Assembly: GCF_026712205.1 (NCBI RefSeq)
Contig: NZ_JAPPUW010000009.1
Span: 62,001-126,000 of the forward strand
Reading direction: 5' to 3'
From: Pelomonas aquatica
GTDB taxonomy: Bacteria; Pseudomonadota; Gammaproteobacteria; Burkholderiales; Burkholderiaceae_C
Length of the DNA stretch: 64,000 nucleotides
Part shown: positions 20,390-32,267 of the stretch, piece after piece
Layout: each line of letters starts with the position of its first letter
How positions within the stretch are numbered: position 1 is the first letter of the stretch
Translations under genes and position numbers: made by a program
The notes under the pieces: generated by a model
What the model was told of the DNA's origin: nothing
The model's database searches: none
What the model saw: the letters and a program-made list of their open reading frames with translations, nothing else

Positions 20390-23300
20390 TCAGTCGGACG
20401 CCAGCACGGCGCCCGGCGCCGCCGGTGAGCGCATCGCGGCGGCCACGGCCTCCAGTGCGCGGTTGCTGGTCACGCAGAACTCGCCCACCTCGCGCCGCCC
20501 CGGCGCGCAGGGGCCGGCATGCACGCCGACCCAGGCATTGCGGCCCGAACGCTTGGCCGCGTAGAGGCCGAGGTCGGCAATGTTGACGACCTGCTGCCAG
20601 CTGCGTCCCAGCGGGCGCTCGAACTCGAAGGGCATGCAGGCGAAACCGATGGAGCAGCTCACGGCCAGCCTGCTGCCGTCGTCCAGCACGAAGGGCGTGT
20701 CGGCGATGACGGCGCGCATGCGCTCGGCCAGCTCCTCGGCGCGCACGCGGTCGGTGTCGCGGGCGACGGCCAGGAACTCCTCGCCGCCCCAGCGCACCAG
20801 GTAGTCGGACTCGCGCAGCACGCTGCGCAGCCGCGCGCCGAACTGCACCAGCACCGCGTCGCCGACCGCATGGCCGCGGCGGTCGTTGATGCGCTTGAAT
20901 GCGTCGATGTCCAGCAGCAGGAAGACGCTGTCCGTGTCCAGCGGCTGGCCGCCCGCGGCACGGGCCTCCTGGGCACGGCGCAGGCTGGCGGCCAGGTCGT
21001 GCTCGATGTGCTCGCTCAGGAAGCGGCGGTTGTGCAGGCCGGTCAGCGGGTCGGTCACGCTGCTCATCTGCAGCTGGGCCGACTTCTCCTCCAGCGCGTG
21101 ATGCAGGGCCTCCAGCTCGGCCGTGCGCTGGCGCACCTTGAGTTCGAGCTCGCGCTGGCGGCGCTGCAGCAGCCGGGTGCGCGCCCGCACGGCGGCCAGC
21201 ATCAGCAGGCCCAGGGCCAGCACGACGGCGGCTCGGAACCACCAGGTCTGGTGCCAGGCCGGCAGCACGCGGACGGGCAGGGCCAGATCCTGCTCGCCCC
21301 ATTGGCCGTCGCGGTTGGAGGCGCGCAGGCGCAGGCGGTAGTCGCCCGGCGGCAGGTTGGCATAGGCCGCGAGGCGGCGCGTCGGGTCGGTCGCCACCCA
21401 ATCGGCGTCATAGCCTTCGAGCTTGAAGGCGTAGCGGTTGCGCTCGGGGGCCGAGAAGTCGGTCGAGGCGAACTCGACGGCCAGGCTGTTGGCTCCGGGC
21501 GCCACCGTCAGCGACGCGTCGCCGGCCGGGGCGGGCACGGCCCGGCCTCCCAGCTTGACGTCGGTGACCAGCACATGGGGGCGGTAGTTCCAGGCCCGCA
21601 GCTTGTCGGGCCGCACGACGGTCATGCCACCGCTGCCGCCGAAGAGCAGTTCGCCCTGCGCGGTGCGCGCGGCCGAGGCCGTCCAGTAGGTCTGGAAGGC
21701 GACGCCCTCGGCGCGGCGCAGCGCCGTGACGGCCAGCGTGTTGGCGTCGACGCGGGCCAGACCGTTGTCGGTGCTGGCCCAGACATGCCCCTGCCGGTCG
21801 TCCAGCAGCGTGTTGATGGTGCCGTCGGGCAGGCCCTGGGCCAGGCCCAGGCGCTGCGGCAGCGCGTCGGCGCCCTGCCCCGGCGCCGGCAGCACGTCGA
21901 TGCCGCCGCCGTAGCTGCCGACCCAGAGCCGGCCCCGCGCGTCGGTCAGCAACGCGGTGATGAAGCCGGCCGACAGCGAGCCCATCTGCACCGGCCCCGG
22001 CAGCCAGCGCGTGACGGTGCGCCGGACGATGTCGACGCGGTTCAGGCCGTGCCGGGTGCCGACCCAGAGCCGGCCCGGTTCCTGCCCGTCGCGCGCCAGC
22101 ACGGTCACGCGCCGGTCGCTCAGGCCCGGCGCGGGCAGCGCGACGGCCTCGGCCCTGCCGCGCCTCAGGTCCAGCCGCCACAGGCCGTCGGCCTGGCCGC
22201 CGATCCACAGCTCGTCGCCGTCCGCCAGCAGCGCCCAGACCGAGGCGGCCGGGTCGCGGCCGGCCAGCGCGACGCGCGCGACGCGCCGCCCCGCGGCGTC
22301 CGCGCGGTAGAGGCCGCGCTTGGTGGCGATGAAGACGCCGCCGTCGGGTGCCGGCGCCATCGCCAGCACGATGTCGGGCGGCAGCGCGGCCTCGGGCCGG
22401 CCCGCGTCGGGCCGCAGTGCGCCGACGCGCACGCCCGCCGCGTCGAGGATGTCGACGCCGCCGCTGTGCGTGCCCAGCCAGATGCGGCCGTCGGACATGG
22501 GCTGTATCCAGCTGATCTCGGTGCCGACGAAGCGGCCGTCGAAGGCATTGCCGCCGTCGGGCACGACGCCGAAGCGCGTCAGCACGCCGGTCTGGTGCGG
22601 GTCGTAGCGGCTCAGGCCGCGGTTGGTGGCCACCCAGATCAGGCCGGCGCGATCGCGGTAGAGGGCGCGCAGCGCGTTGTCGGCCAGGCTCATCGGCCAG
22701 GCCGGCACATGGCGGATGCGCCGCGTCTGCCCCTGCGCGAAGTCCACCGCGACGAGGCCCTGGGTCTGCGTCGCCACCCACATCTCGCCCGGCGCGACCT
22801 CGGCCAGGCCGACGATCTGGCTCGCGTCCAGCAGGTCCAGGCCGTCCGGCGAGCTGCTCTCGTGCAGAGGCAGGGCGGGTGCGAGGCCGTCGTCCGGCAG
22901 CACGAAAACGCCGTGGCGCAGGCTGCCGACCCAGATGCGCCCGGCGCCATCCTGGCCGAGCACCTCGGGCTGGATCGTGGCACCCGGGCTCAGCGACACC
23001 GGCTGCAGCGGGCCGCCGCCGGGCTCGCGCCTGAACAGGCCGGCCGCACTGCCCAGCCAGAGCGCGCCGCGGCGGTCGCGCAGCAGCACGCTCACCTGGG
23101 CTCCGGCGGCCGCGGCCCAGCCCTGGCTGGCATGCTCGACGCGCCCGTCGGTGAGGTTCAGCCGGTCCAGGCCGCCGTCGGTGACGACCCAGAGCCCGCC
23201 GTCGCCGTCGTCCAGCATCTGGCGCACGCTGACGTGGCTGAGCCCGCCCTCGCCGCCCACCGGATAGCGCACGAAACCATCCGTGGCCGGGTCGTAGCGC

Positions 23301-23716
23301 AGCAGCCCGGCCGAGGTCGTGCCCACCCAGAGTCGGCCGCGGGCATCGCCGTGCAGGGCCTGCACATAGTTGTCGGGCAGGGCATCCGCGCGCTTCGAGT
23401 CGGCCTGGTAGACGCGGAAGCGGTAGCCGTCCCAGCGCGACAGGCCGCCGGGGCTGCCTATCCACAGAAAGCCCTGGCCGTCCTGCGCCAGCGCCGCCGC
23501 GATGGCGTTGGGCATGCCCTGGTCCTGCGTGATGTGCTGGAAGCTGATGTCGGCCAGGCGCTCCTGCATGGGCTGCGGTGCCGCCACGGTCGCCGCGACC
23601 AGTGCCAGGCCCAGCGCGAGGCCGCACGCCAGGCGCCAGCCCTTGGAAAGCCGCAGTCTGAACTCGCTAGGAAACACGACGGTCGTGAGAGGCGGGCCTT
23701 GCGGCCTGGAGCTCAC
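20390..23716 (-). CDS. Two-component-propeller sensor diguanylate cyclase
   Basis: This 1108-residue one-protein sensor has an N-terminal hydrophobic segment (about 27-46), then a long periplasmic run of reg_prop repeats of the type GxLWVGT (about 60-705), a Y_Y_Y domain (about 755-818), one transmembrane helix (about 826-845), a coiled coil (850-888) and a GGDEF domain (888-1062). The active loop is intact, RWGGEEF at 975-981, with the product-inhibition site RESD at 968-971. It should make c-di-GMP in response to an extracytoplasmic signal. The start at 23716 is GTG; a second GTG 13 codons in is equally possible. Confidence 0.88.
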   Translation of the reverse strand: MSSRPQGPPLTTVVFPSEFRLRLSKGWRLACGLALGLALVAATVAAPQPMQERLADISFQHITQDQGMPNAIAAALAQDGQGFLWIGSPGGLSRWDGYRFRVYQADSKRADALPDNYVQALHGDARGRLWVGTTSAGLLRYDPATDGFVRYPVGGEGGLSHVSVRQMLDDGDGGLWVVTDGGLDRLNLTDGRVEHASQGWAAAAGAQVSVLLRDRRGALWLGSAAGLFRREPGGGPLQPVSLSPGATIQPEVLGQDGAGRIWVGSLRHGVFVLPDDGLAPALPLHESSSPDGLDLLDASQIVGLAEVAPGEMWVATQTQGLVAVDFAQGQTRRIRHVPAWPMSLADNALRALYRDRAGLIWVATNRGLSRYDPHQTGVLTRFGVVPDGGNAFDGRFVGTEISWIQPMSDGRIWLGTHSGGVDILDAAGVRVGALRPDAGRPEAALPPDIVLAMAPAPDGGVFIATKRGLYRADAAGRRVARVALAGRDPAASVWALLADGDELWIGGQADGLWRLDLRRGRAEAVALPAPGLSDRRVTVLARDGQEPGRLWVGTRHGLNRVDIVRRTVTRWLPGPVQMGSLSAGFITALLTDARGRLWVGSYGGGIDVLPAPGQGADALPQRLGLAQGLPDGTINTLLDDRQGHVWASTDNGLARVDANTLAVTALRRAEGVAFQTYWTASAARTAQGELLFGGSGGMTVVRPDKLRAWNYRPHVLVTDVKLGGRAVPAPAGDASLTVAPGANSLAVEFASTDFSAPERNRYAFKLEGYDADWVATDPTRRLAAYANLPPGDYRLRLRASNRDGQWGEQDLALPVRVLPAWHQTWWFRAAVVLALGLLMLAAVRARTRLLQRRQRELELKVRQRTAELEALHHALEEKSAQLQMSSVTDPLTGLHNRRFLSEHIEHDLAASLRRAQEARAAGGQPLDTDSVFLLLDIDAFKRINDRRGHAVGDAVLVQFGARLRSVLRESDYLVRWGGEEFLAVARDTDRVRAEELAERMRAVIADTPFVLDDGSRLAVSCSIGFACMPFEFERPLGRSWQQVVNIADLGLYAAKRSGRNAWVGVHAGPCAPGRREVGEFCVTSNRALEAVAAAMRSPAAPGAVLASD

Positions 23717-23750
23717 GATTCTGAGGCACGGCAGCGTCCAGGCACCCGAC

Positions 23751-23762
23751 TTGGCCGGCCAA
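23751..23762. promoter_or_regulatory. 12-bp perfect palindrome upstream of the sensor cyclase gene
   Basis: TTGGCCGGCCAA lies 35 nt before the start of the propeller-GGDEF gene. A short hairpin TTGCGC/GCGCAA (23793-23808) lies further upstream. The palindrome could be an operator, but no regulator can be assigned; a 12-mer of this composition can also arise by chance in GC-rich DNA. Confidence 0.3.
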
Positions 23763-23828
23763 AACGGTCATTTCACCGCCGGCGCGGCCCGTTTGCGCCA
23801 AAGCGCAACGCCGCGGGCGGGCTGCGGC

Positions 23829-24605
23829 TCACTTCACGAGCCGGTTCATCTCGGCCGCGTCGAAGGCCTCGCTGCGCTGGGCGTCGTCGGGCACGCAGTC
23901 GCCGACCGGCTTGCCCATCTGCGTGGACAGCTTGCAGACCGCGCTCCACAGCAGCGCGATCTGGTGCTCATGCCCCGAGGCGCTGTCGATCAGGCCGCGC
24001 ATGGCCAGGGCCACCGGGTCGTCGCCCTGGGTCACGCCATAGGCCGAGAAGCCCATCTTGGCGGCGGCCTCCTCGCGGGCCTGGTCGCTGGCGGCCTCGA
24101 TGATGCGGGCCGGGTTGCCCACGGCCGTCGCGCCCGCGGGCACCGGCTTGGTCACGACCGCGCCCGAGCCGATGCGCGCGCCGGCGCCCACCGTGAAGCC
24201 GCCCAGCACGCTGGCATTGGCGCCGACGATGACGCCCGGGCCCAGCGTCGGGTGGCGCTTGGCGCCCTTGACGAGGGAGGTGCCGCCCAGCGTCACGCCC
24301 TGGTAGATGGTGCAGCCCTCGCCGATCTCGGCCATTTCGCCGATGACGATGCCCATGCCGTGGTCGATGAAGACCTTGCGGCCGATCTTGGCGCCGGGGT
24401 GGATCTCGATGCCGGTCAGGAAGCGCCCCCAGTGCGAGACCCAGCGGCCCAGCCACAGCAAGCCGTGCGTCCAGAGCCAGTGCGCGCGGCGATGCAGCCA
24501 CAGCGCATGCAGGCCCGGGTAACAGGTCAGCACCTCCCAGGCCGAGCGGGCGGCCGGGTCGCGTTCGAGGATCAGGGCGATGTCTTCGCGCAGGCGCTGG
24601 AACAT
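23829..24605 (-). CDS. cysE: Serine O-acetyltransferase
   Basis: Transfers acetyl from acetyl-CoA to serine, the first step of cysteine synthesis. It has 258 residues. The left-handed beta-helix hexapeptide repeats run from about residue 65 ([20 protein letters not shown]) to 170. The catalytic Asp-His pair lies in [12 protein letters not shown] and the CoA-site segment in GAKRHPTLG. The C-terminal tail is longer than in E. coli CysE and ends in ordinary charged sequence rather than the Ile that docks CysK. Cysteine supply links it loosely to the isc genes. Confidence 0.93.
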   Translation of the reverse strand: MFQRLREDIALILERDPAARSAWEVLTCYPGLHALWLHRRAHWLWTHGLLWLGRWVSHWGRFLTGIEIHPGAKIGRKVFIDHGMGIVIGEMAEIGEGCTIYQGVTLGGTSLVKGAKRHPTLGPGVIVGANASVLGGFTVGAGARIGSGAVVTKPVPAGATAVGNPARIIEAASDQAREEAAAKMGFSAYGVTQGDDPVALAMRGLIDSASGHEHQIALLWSAVCKLSTQMGKPVGDCVPDDAQRSEAFDAAEMNRLVK

Positions 24606-24645
24606 GGTGCTGCCAGAGGGAGAAAGGCCAGCCAGTGTAGGCGGC

Positions 24646-25383
24646 CTAGCTTGGGCTTGCCGGGTTTGCGGTCTTGCTCATCTGGCGGGCGATGCCGCGC
24701 AGGATGTGCACTTCCTCGTTCGTGAGGCCGGCGCGGTTGAAGAGCTGGTTGAGCCGCGGCATCAGCTTCTTCGGCGCGGCGGGGTCGAGGTAGCCGATGT
24801 CGGTCAGCGCCGCCTGCAGGTGGTCGAGCAGGCCCTGCACGGCACGGGCATCGGCCAGCTCGGGGTCGGGCGTGCGGGCCTGCACGCCGAAGCCGCCGAG
24901 CGCCTGGCGCAGGTCGTAGGCCAGCAGCTGCACGGCCTGGGCGAGGTTGAGCGAGCCGTAGTCGGGGTTCGTCGGGATGCTCAGCACCGCATGGCAGCGG
25001 TAGACGTCTTCGTTGGCCATGCCGTAGCGCTCCGAGCCGAACACCAGGGCCAGGCGCGGCGCGGCCTCGCGCGCGGCCAGCCCGGCGAACAGCGCACGCG
25101 GCTCGTGCGTCGGCGGGCCGAAGTCGCGCGGCGTCATCGCGGTGGCGCAGGCGAAGTCCACGCCGTCCAGCGCCTCGGCCAGCGTCGGCACGACGCTGGC
25201 GCGTGCCAGGATGTCGGCCGCGCCGCTGGCCATGGCCACGGCCTCCTCGTGGCAGAGCACGTCGGCAAAGCGCGGCGCCACCAGCACGAGGTCGCCGAAG
25301 CCCATCACCTTCATCGCCCGCGCTGCTGAGCCGACGTTGCCGGCATGGCTGGTGTTGATCAGGACGAAGCGTGTGGATTCCAC
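24646..25383 (-). CDS. trmJ: tRNA (cytidine/uridine-32-2'-O)-methyltransferase TrmJ
   Basis: SPOUT-class methyltransferase that 2'-O-methylates position 32 of several tRNAs. It has 245 residues. The N-terminal segment [24 protein letters not shown] and the trefoil-knot SAM-binding residues in [19 protein letters not shown] and [24 protein letters not shown] are diagnostic. The start is GTG at 25383. Divergent from suhB, a common arrangement. Confidence 0.93.
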   Translation of the reverse strand: MESTRFVLINTSHAGNVGSAARAMKVMGFGDLVLVAPRFADVLCHEEAVAMASGAADILARASVVPTLAEALDGVDFACATAMTPRDFGPPTHEPRALFAGLAAREAAPRLALVFGSERYGMANEDVYRCHAVLSIPTNPDYGSLNLAQAVQLLAYDLRQALGGFGVQARTPDPELADARAVQGLLDHLQAALTDIGYLDPAAPKKLMPRLNQLFNRAGLTNEEVHILRGIARQMSKTANPASPS

Positions 25384-25496
25384 GGGTTTGTACGGGGTCA
25401 GCGGTTAGAATCGCCGATTATCCCGGCCCAGCCTTCGTATGCTGGCCGTCGCTCTTTCCCTCCGCCAGCCCCTTCCTCTCTTTTGCGAGTGCCCGC

Positions 25497-26429
25497 ATGC
25501 TGCAGACGTCCCTCCATCCCATGCTCAATGTCGCCATCAAGGCGGCGCGCGCGGCCGGCGCCCTCATCAACCGCGCCTCGCTGGACCTGGAGGCGCTGCG
25601 GATCAACACCAAGAGCCCGAACGACTTCGTGACCGAGGTCGATCACGCGGCGGAAGGGGTCATCATCGAGACGCTGCTGGGCGCCTACCCCGACCACGGC
25701 ATCCTGGCCGAAGAGTCGGGACGCACCCACGGCGCCAAGCATTCCGAATACGTCTGGATCATCGATCCGCTGGACGGCACCACCAACTTCATCCACGGCC
25801 TGCCGGTCTACTGCGTGTCCATCGCGCTGGCCCACCGTGGCGTCGTGCAGCAGGCCGTCGTCTACGACCCGACGCGCAACGACCTCTTCTACGCGACCAA
25901 GGGCCGCGGCGCCTTCCTGAACGACCGCCGCCTGCGCGTGTCCAAGCGCACCCGCATGAGCGACGCGCTGATCGGCACCGGCTTTCCCTTCCGCCGCGGC
26001 GACAACTTCAAGCGCTACGTGAAGATGTTCGAGGAAGTCATGCAGCACTGCGCCGGCCTGCGCCGTCCGGGCGCCGCGGCCCTGGACCTCTGCTACGTCG
26101 CCGCCGGCCACTACGACGCCTTCTTCGAGACCGGCCTGCAGCCCTGGGACATCGCGGCCGGCTCGCTCATCATCACCGAGGCCGGCGGCCTGATCGGCAA
26201 CTTCACCGGCGAGGCCGACTTCCTGCACCAGCGCGAAGTCGTGGCCGGCAACCCCAAGATCTACGCCCAGCTCGTCACCCTCCTGTCGCCCTACAGCCGC
26301 GTCATCAAGGAAGACGAGGCGCCGGCCGCTGCGCCCCTGGTCGAAGTCGCCGCACCCGCTCCGGCGCCGAAGAAGCGCGGCCCGGTGCGCCTCAAGAAGG
26401 ACGAGAGCGGCAGCGACGCACCGCTCTGA
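25497..26429 (+). CDS. suhB: Inositol-1-monophosphatase SuhB
   Basis: Mg-dependent phosphatase that in E. coli also joins the rRNA antitermination complex. It has 310 residues, including a C-terminal Ala/Pro/Lys-rich tail (about 40 residues) absent from the E. coli protein. Metal motifs are [10 protein letters not shown] and [15 protein letters not shown]. The ATG at 25497 ([18 protein letters not shown]) was chosen; an internal ATG at 25521 is the alternative, since HPML is the family N-terminus. A hairpin terminator follows. Confidence 0.92.
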   Translation: MLQTSLHPMLNVAIKAARAAGALINRASLDLEALRINTKSPNDFVTEVDHAAEGVIIETLLGAYPDHGILAEESGRTHGAKHSEYVWIIDPLDGTTNFIHGLPVYCVSIALAHRGVVQQAVVYDPTRNDLFYATKGRGAFLNDRRLRVSKRTRMSDALIGTGFPFRRGDNFKRYVKMFEEVMQHCAGLRRPGAAALDLCYVAAGHYDAFFETGLQPWDIAAGSLIITEAGGLIGNFTGEADFLHQREVVAGNPKIYAQLVTLLSPYSRVIKEDEAPAAAPLVEVAAPAPAPKKRGPVRLKKDESGSDAPL

Positions 26430-26450
26430 CCGGCCCGCAGCGCCCTCACC

Positions 26451-26472
26451 AAGCCCTCCCCGCGGAGGGCTT
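26451..26472 (+). terminator. Hairpin terminator after suhB
   Basis: AAGCCCTCC (26451-26459) and GGAGGGCTT (26464-26472) form a perfect 9-bp stem with a 4-nt loop, 22 nt after the suhB stop. The following cgtcggttt is only weakly T-rich, so termination may be incomplete. Confidence 0.7.
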
Positions 26473-26653
26473 CGTCGGTTTCGGCCGTGACGGAATTGGC
26501 GACTCGGGCGCCCACGCCCCAGGCCGGCCCGCCGCCCGTGACTTGTGCACGGCCCTCCCCCTTACCCGAGGGGGATGCGCTGGCCAGAATGCGAGCTTCA
26601 GCGCGGCCACAAGCCGCAACCGCAACAGACCCAAAGCCCGAAAGACCCGTCCG

Positions 26654-26968
26654 ATGTTCGCCCGCTCCGCTATCGCCCTCGCCCTCGTCGCCGCTGCTTC
26701 CCTGGCCCACGCCGATGCCAAGGTCCTGAAGAAGGTGGCGCCCGAGTACCCCAACGAGGCCGTGAAGAAGAGCATCACCGCCGGCAGCGTGCGCGCCAAG
26801 ATGACCATTGCCGGCGACGGCAAGGTCTCGGGCGTCGAAGTCGTCGAAGCCGAACCCAAGCGCGTGTTCGACCGCGCTGCCGTGGACGCGCTGAGCCAGT
26901 GGCGCTTCGAAGGCACGGGCGCCCCGCAGACCCACGAAGTCAAGCTGGTGTTCAAGTCCGAGGACTGA
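26654..26968 (+). CDS. Periplasmic TonB C-terminal-domain protein
   Basis: A 104-residue protein made of a signal peptide (about 1-21, FARSAIALALVAAASLAHADA) and a single TonB C-terminal domain with the motif APEYPNEAVKKSITAGSVRAKMTI and the end ALSQWRFEGTG. It lacks the N-terminal membrane anchor and Pro-rich spacer that couple TonB to ExbBD. It therefore cannot work as a classical energy transducer and may be a periplasmic adaptor. Promoter and partner are not obvious. Flanked by hairpins on both sides. Confidence 0.8.
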   Translation: MFARSAIALALVAAASLAHADAKVLKKVAPEYPNEAVKKSITAGSVRAKMTIAGDGKVSGVEVVEAEPKRVFDRAAVDALSQWRFEGTGAPQTHEVKLVFKSED

Positions 26969-26980
26969 GTGAGCACCGAA

Positions 26981-27000
26981 GACAGGCCCTGCGGCCTGTC
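26981..27000. terminator. Hairpin after the TonB-domain gene
   Basis: GACAGGCC and GGCCTGTC form a perfect 8-bp stem with a CTGC loop 12 nt after the stop codon. An outer GTGAGC/GCTCAC pairing (26969-26974 with 27006-27011) may extend it. There is no T-tract. Confidence 0.55.
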
Positions 27001-27072
27001 TGACGGCTCACGAAGGACAGTGCCATGCAGGGCGCTGGCATGATCAGCCTCACGGCTCCCGACCCAAGCCCG

Positions 27073-27106
27073 AAGGCCCGCGCAAGCGGGCCTTTCGCTT
27101 TTCCAG
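27073..27106 (+). terminator. Intrinsic terminator upstream of mutS
   Basis: AAGGCCCGC (27073-27081) and GCGGGCCTT (27086-27094) pair perfectly around a GCAA tetraloop, followed by TCGCTTTTCC. It is the strongest terminator of the three hairpins between the TonB-domain gene and mutS. The stem is also nearly symmetric on the other strand. Confidence 0.8.
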
Positions 27107-27171
27107 CCCAGCTCATCGTGGGCGACGGCCCGACCGCGACCAAGGCGCCGCTTAAACTTCCGTCCATTCTG

Positions 27172-27194
27172 AAGCCCTCCGCCGAGGGCTTTTC
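27172..27194 (+). terminator. Terminator-like hairpin 19 nt before mutS
   Basis: AAGCCCTC (27172-27179) pairs with GAGGGCTT (27184-27191) around a 4-nt loop, followed by TTTCC. It lies so close to the mutS start that it must be part of the mutS leader or end transcripts arriving from upstream. No convincing promoter was found between it and mutS. Confidence 0.6.
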
Positions 27195-27212
27195 CATTCC
27201 CGAACGCCGCCG

Positions 27213-29774
27213 ATGACCCAGCCCGCTGACTTCAGCGCCCACACGCCCATGATGGCCCAGTATCTGGGCCTGAAAGCCGACTTCCCGGACACGCTGCTGC
27301 TGTACCGGATGGGTGATTTCTACGAGGTCTTCTACGACGATGCACGCAAGTGCAATGCGCTGCTGGACATCACGCTGACCCAGCGCGGCACAAGCGCCGG
27401 CCAGCCCGTCGTCATGGCCGGCGTGCCGGTGCATGCGCTGGAGAGCTATCTCGCCAAGCTCATCAAGCTGGGCGAGGCGGTCGCGATTGCCGAGCAGGTC
27501 GGCGAGGTCGGCGCCGGCAAGGGGCCGGTGGAGCGCAAGGTCGTGCGCGTCGTCACGCCCGGCACCATCACCGACACCGAGCTGCTGGCCGACAAGCAGG
27601 ATGCCGTGCTGCTCAGCGTCAGCGGTCACGGCCGCCGGCATGGCCTGGCGTGGCTGTCGTTGACACAGGGCGAGATCGGCTTGGCCGAGTGCAGCGACGC
27701 GGAGCTGCCGGGCTGGCTGGCGCGGCTGATGCCGGCGGAGATCCTCGTCAACCGCGAGCATCAACCCGCAGGCGTCATGCGGGCGCGCTTCCCGGTCACG
27801 AACCGGCCGGGCTGGCAGTTCGACGGCGCTTTAGGCCAGCGCAAACTGTGCGAGCAGCTGGGCGTGGCCAATCTGCAGGGCTTCAACGCCCACGAGCTGA
27901 CGCTGGCCCACGCCGCCGCGAGCGCGCTGCTGGCGTTCGCCGAGCACACCCAGGGCCGCGCGCTGGCCCATGTGCGCTCGCTGCGCGTGCAGCGCGCCAG
28001 CGACCTGATGGACCTGCCGCCGGCCACGCAGCGCAACCTGGAACTGGTGCAGACGCTGCGCGGCGAATCCAGCCCCACCCTCTTCTCGCTGATCGATACC
28101 TGCAAAAGCGGCATGGGCAGCCGCATGCTGCGCCAGTGGCTGCTGCATCCCAGGCGCGAGCGCGGCGAGGCGATGGCCCGCCACAACGCCATCGCCGCGC
28201 TGCACGCCGAAGGCTTCGAGCCGCTGCGAGACGCGCTGAAGTCGGTCAGCGACGTGGAGCGCATCGCCGCCCGCATCGCGCTGCGTCAGGTGCGCCCGCG
28301 CGAGCTGACCGGCCTGCGCGCGACGCTGCGGGTGCTGCCGCAGCTGCGCGCCGTGACGCCTGCCGCGCTGCGCGACGCCACGCTGAACCCGCCGGGCGAC
28401 ATCCTCGAACTGCTGGAACGCGCCGTCGCCGAGGAGCCCGCGCTGCTGCCGCGCGACGGCGGCGTCATCGCCAACGGCTTCGACGCCGAGCTGGACGAGC
28501 TGCGCGGCATCCAGCAGAACTGCGACGGCTTCCTGCTGGACCTGGAGACACGCGAGCGCGCCCGCACCGGCATCGCCAACCTGCGCGTGCAGTTCAACCG
28601 CGTGCATGGCTTCTACATCGAGGTCACGCAGGGCCAGGTCGACAAGGTGCCGATGGACTACCAGCGCCGCCAGACGCTGAAGAACGCCGAGCGCTACATC
28701 ACGCCGGAGCTGAAGGCCTTCGAGGACAAGGCGCTGTCCGCCCAGGAGCGAGCGCTGGCGCGCGAGAAGCTGCTGTACGAGCAGGTCATCGACGCCCTCA
28801 TCACCCGGCTGGAGCCGCTGACCGCGCTGGGCCGCACGCTGGCCGGCCTGGATGCGCTGGCCGCGCTGGCCGAGCGCGCGGTCACACTGAACTGGTGCCG
28901 GCCGGAGTTCGTCTCGCAGCCCTGCCTGGAGATCGAGGCCGGCCGCCATCCGGTCGTGCAGGCGCGCCTGGCCGAGACCGGTGGTGCCGAGTTCATGCCC
29001 AACGACTGCCGGCTCGATGCGCGCACGAAGCTGCTGGTCATCACCGGCCCCAATATGGGCGGCAAGAGCACCTTCATGCGCCAGGTCGCGCTGATCGCGC
29101 TGCTGGCCGCCATCGGCAGCTATGTGCCCGCGACGAGCTGCCGGCTCGGGCCGATGGACGCCATCCACACCCGCATCGGCGCGGCGGACGACCTCGCCAA
29201 CGCGCAATCCACCTTCATGCTGGAGATGACCGAGGGCGCGGCCATCCTGCACTCGGCGACCGACCAGTCGCTGGTGCTGATGGACGAGATCGGGCGCGGC
29301 ACGTCGACCTTCGACGGCCTGGCCCTGGCCTCGGCCATCGCCACCCACCTGCACGACAAGACCCGCGCCTTCACGCTGTTCGCGACGCACTACTTCGAGC
29401 TGACCGAGTTCCCGGCCAAGCACCCGCTGGCGCAGAACTGGCATGTGTCGGCCGTCGAGAGCGGCGAGGACATCGTCTTCCTGCACGAGCTGCAGGCCGG
29501 CCCGGCCAGCCGCAGCTACGGCGTGCAGGTCGCCAGGCTGGCCGGCATGCCCGCCAGCCTGGTGCGCCAGGCGCGCGCGACGCTGGAGGCGCTGGAGGCG
29601 CGCTCGAATGCCGAGGACGACCAGTTCGACCTCTTCGCCGCGCCCCCCGCCCCACCGCCGCCGCCCGAACCGAGCGAACTGGTCACGGCGCTGGACGGCA
29701 TCGACCCCGACGCGCTGTCGCCGCGCGAGGCGCTGGAAGCGCTCTACAAGCTGAAGCGCTTGGCCAAGGCATGA
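27213..29774 (+). CDS. mutS: DNA mismatch repair protein MutS
   Basis: Recognises mismatches and recruits MutL. It has 853 residues, full length. The mismatch-wedge Phe-x-Glu is F36-Y37-E38 in [12 protein letters not shown]. The ATPase has the Walker [11 protein letters not shown], the Walker [16 protein letters not shown] and the dimer-interface [12 protein letters not shown]. The C-terminal tetramerisation tail (about the last 40 residues) is present. The ATG follows terminator-like hairpins. The stop overlaps the hydrolase start by 4 nt (ATGA). Confidence 0.97.
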   Translation: MTQPADFSAHTPMMAQYLGLKADFPDTLLLYRMGDFYEVFYDDARKCNALLDITLTQRGTSAGQPVVMAGVPVHALESYLAKLIKLGEAVAIAEQVGEVGAGKGPVERKVVRVVTPGTITDTELLADKQDAVLLSVSGHGRRHGLAWLSLTQGEIGLAECSDAELPGWLARLMPAEILVNREHQPAGVMRARFPVTNRPGWQFDGALGQRKLCEQLGVANLQGFNAHELTLAHAAASALLAFAEHTQGRALAHVRSLRVQRASDLMDLPPATQRNLELVQTLRGESSPTLFSLIDTCKSGMGSRMLRQWLLHPRRERGEAMARHNAIAALHAEGFEPLRDALKSVSDVERIAARIALRQVRPRELTGLRATLRVLPQLRAVTPAALRDATLNPPGDILELLERAVAEEPALLPRDGGVIANGFDAELDELRGIQQNCDGFLLDLETRERARTGIANLRVQFNRVHGFYIEVTQGQVDKVPMDYQRRQTLKNAERYITPELKAFEDKALSAQERALAREKLLYEQVIDALITRLEPLTALGRTLAGLDALAALAERAVTLNWCRPEFVSQPCLEIEAGRHPVVQARLAETGGAEFMPNDCRLDARTKLLVITGPNMGGKSTFMRQVALIALLAAIGSYVPATSCRLGPMDAIHTRIGAADDLANAQSTFMLEMTEGAAILHSATDQSLVLMDEIGRGTSTFDGLALASAIATHLHDKTRAFTLFATHYFELTEFPAKHPLAQNWHVSAVESGEDIVFLHELQAGPASRSYGVQVARLAGMPASLVRQARATLEALEARSNAEDDQFDLFAAPPAPPPPPEPSELVTALDGIDPDALSPREALEALYKLKRLAKA

Positions 29775-30568
29775 GTCAGAAAACGATCGTCTTCTCCCAC
29801 GCCAACAGCTACCCCGCCGGCTGCTACCGCCTGCTGTTCGAGCGCTGGCGCGCGGCCGGCTGGCGCGTCGAGGCGCTGGACCGCCTGGGCCACGACCCGC
29901 GCTTCCCCGTCACCGGCGACTGGCGCAAGCTGCGCGACCAGTTGCTGCACTTCATCGACACCGAGGTGAAGCCCGAAGGCCAGGTGGCGCTGGTGGGCCA
30001 CTCGCTGGGCGGCATGGTCAGCCTGCTGGCCGCCTGCCGCCGGCCGGAACTGGTCAGCCGCCTCGTCATGCTGGACTCGCCGGTCGTCTCCGGCTGGAAG
30101 GCCGCCGCCATCGCCGTCGCCAAGACGACGGGGCTGATCCACCGCTACGGCCCGTCCAAGATCGCCCGCGAGCGCCGCCATGTGTGGCCGGACCGCGAGG
30201 CCGTCCACAAGCATTTCGCCGCCAAGAAGCTCTTCGCCCGCTGGGACCCGCGCGTGCTGGCCGACTACATCGCCGCCGGCTTCGAGGAGGCGGAAGACGG
30301 CCAGGTGAGGCTGCGCTTCACGCGCGAGGTCGAGGCCCACATCTACCGCACGCTGCCCCACCACCTGCCGCTGCTGCTGCGCCTGCGCCCGCCGCAATGC
30401 CCGGTCGCCTTCGTCGGCGGCACGCGTTCCAGCGAGCTGCGCCAGGCCGGCGCCGCGGCGTCCAGGCAGCTGGCCGGCGACAACTGGCGCTGGATGGAGG
30501 GCTCGCACCTCTACCCCTTTGAAAAGCCCGACGAAACGGCGGATCTGGTACTGGAACTCCTGGGCTGA
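29771..30568 (+). CDS. Alpha/beta hydrolase
   Basis: This 265-residue hydrolase has the nucleophile elbow GHSLGG (about residues 77-82), the N-terminal oxyanion segment [16 protein letters not shown] and a probable catalytic His in [12 protein letters not shown] near the C-terminus. The substrate is unknown; the family includes esterases and haloperoxidase-like enzymes. The ATGA overlap with mutS implies coupled translation, though no functional link to mismatch repair is known. Confidence 0.85.
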   Translation: MSQKTIVFSHANSYPAGCYRLLFERWRAAGWRVEALDRLGHDPRFPVTGDWRKLRDQLLHFIDTEVKPEGQVALVGHSLGGMVSLLAACRRPELVSRLVMLDSPVVSGWKAAAIAVAKTTGLIHRYGPSKIARERRHVWPDREAVHKHFAAKKLFARWDPRVLADYIAAGFEEAEDGQVRLRFTREVEAHIYRTLPHHLPLLLRLRPPQCPVAFVGGTRSSELRQAGAAASRQLAGDNWRWMEGSHLYPFEKPDETADLVLELLG

Positions 30569-32266
<1,698 letters not shown>

Positions 32267-32267
32267 C

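Noticed and set aside
27025-27216. 62-codon frame between the TonB-domain gene and mutS
   Set aside because: It runs through two hairpins, lacks a ribosome-binding site and overlaps the mutS start; treated as non-coding.
27350-29700. Alternative +2 frame inside mutS that runs into the hydrolase
   Set aside because: Only the last 265 codons (from 29771) match a protein family; the rest is an out-of-frame reading of mutS.
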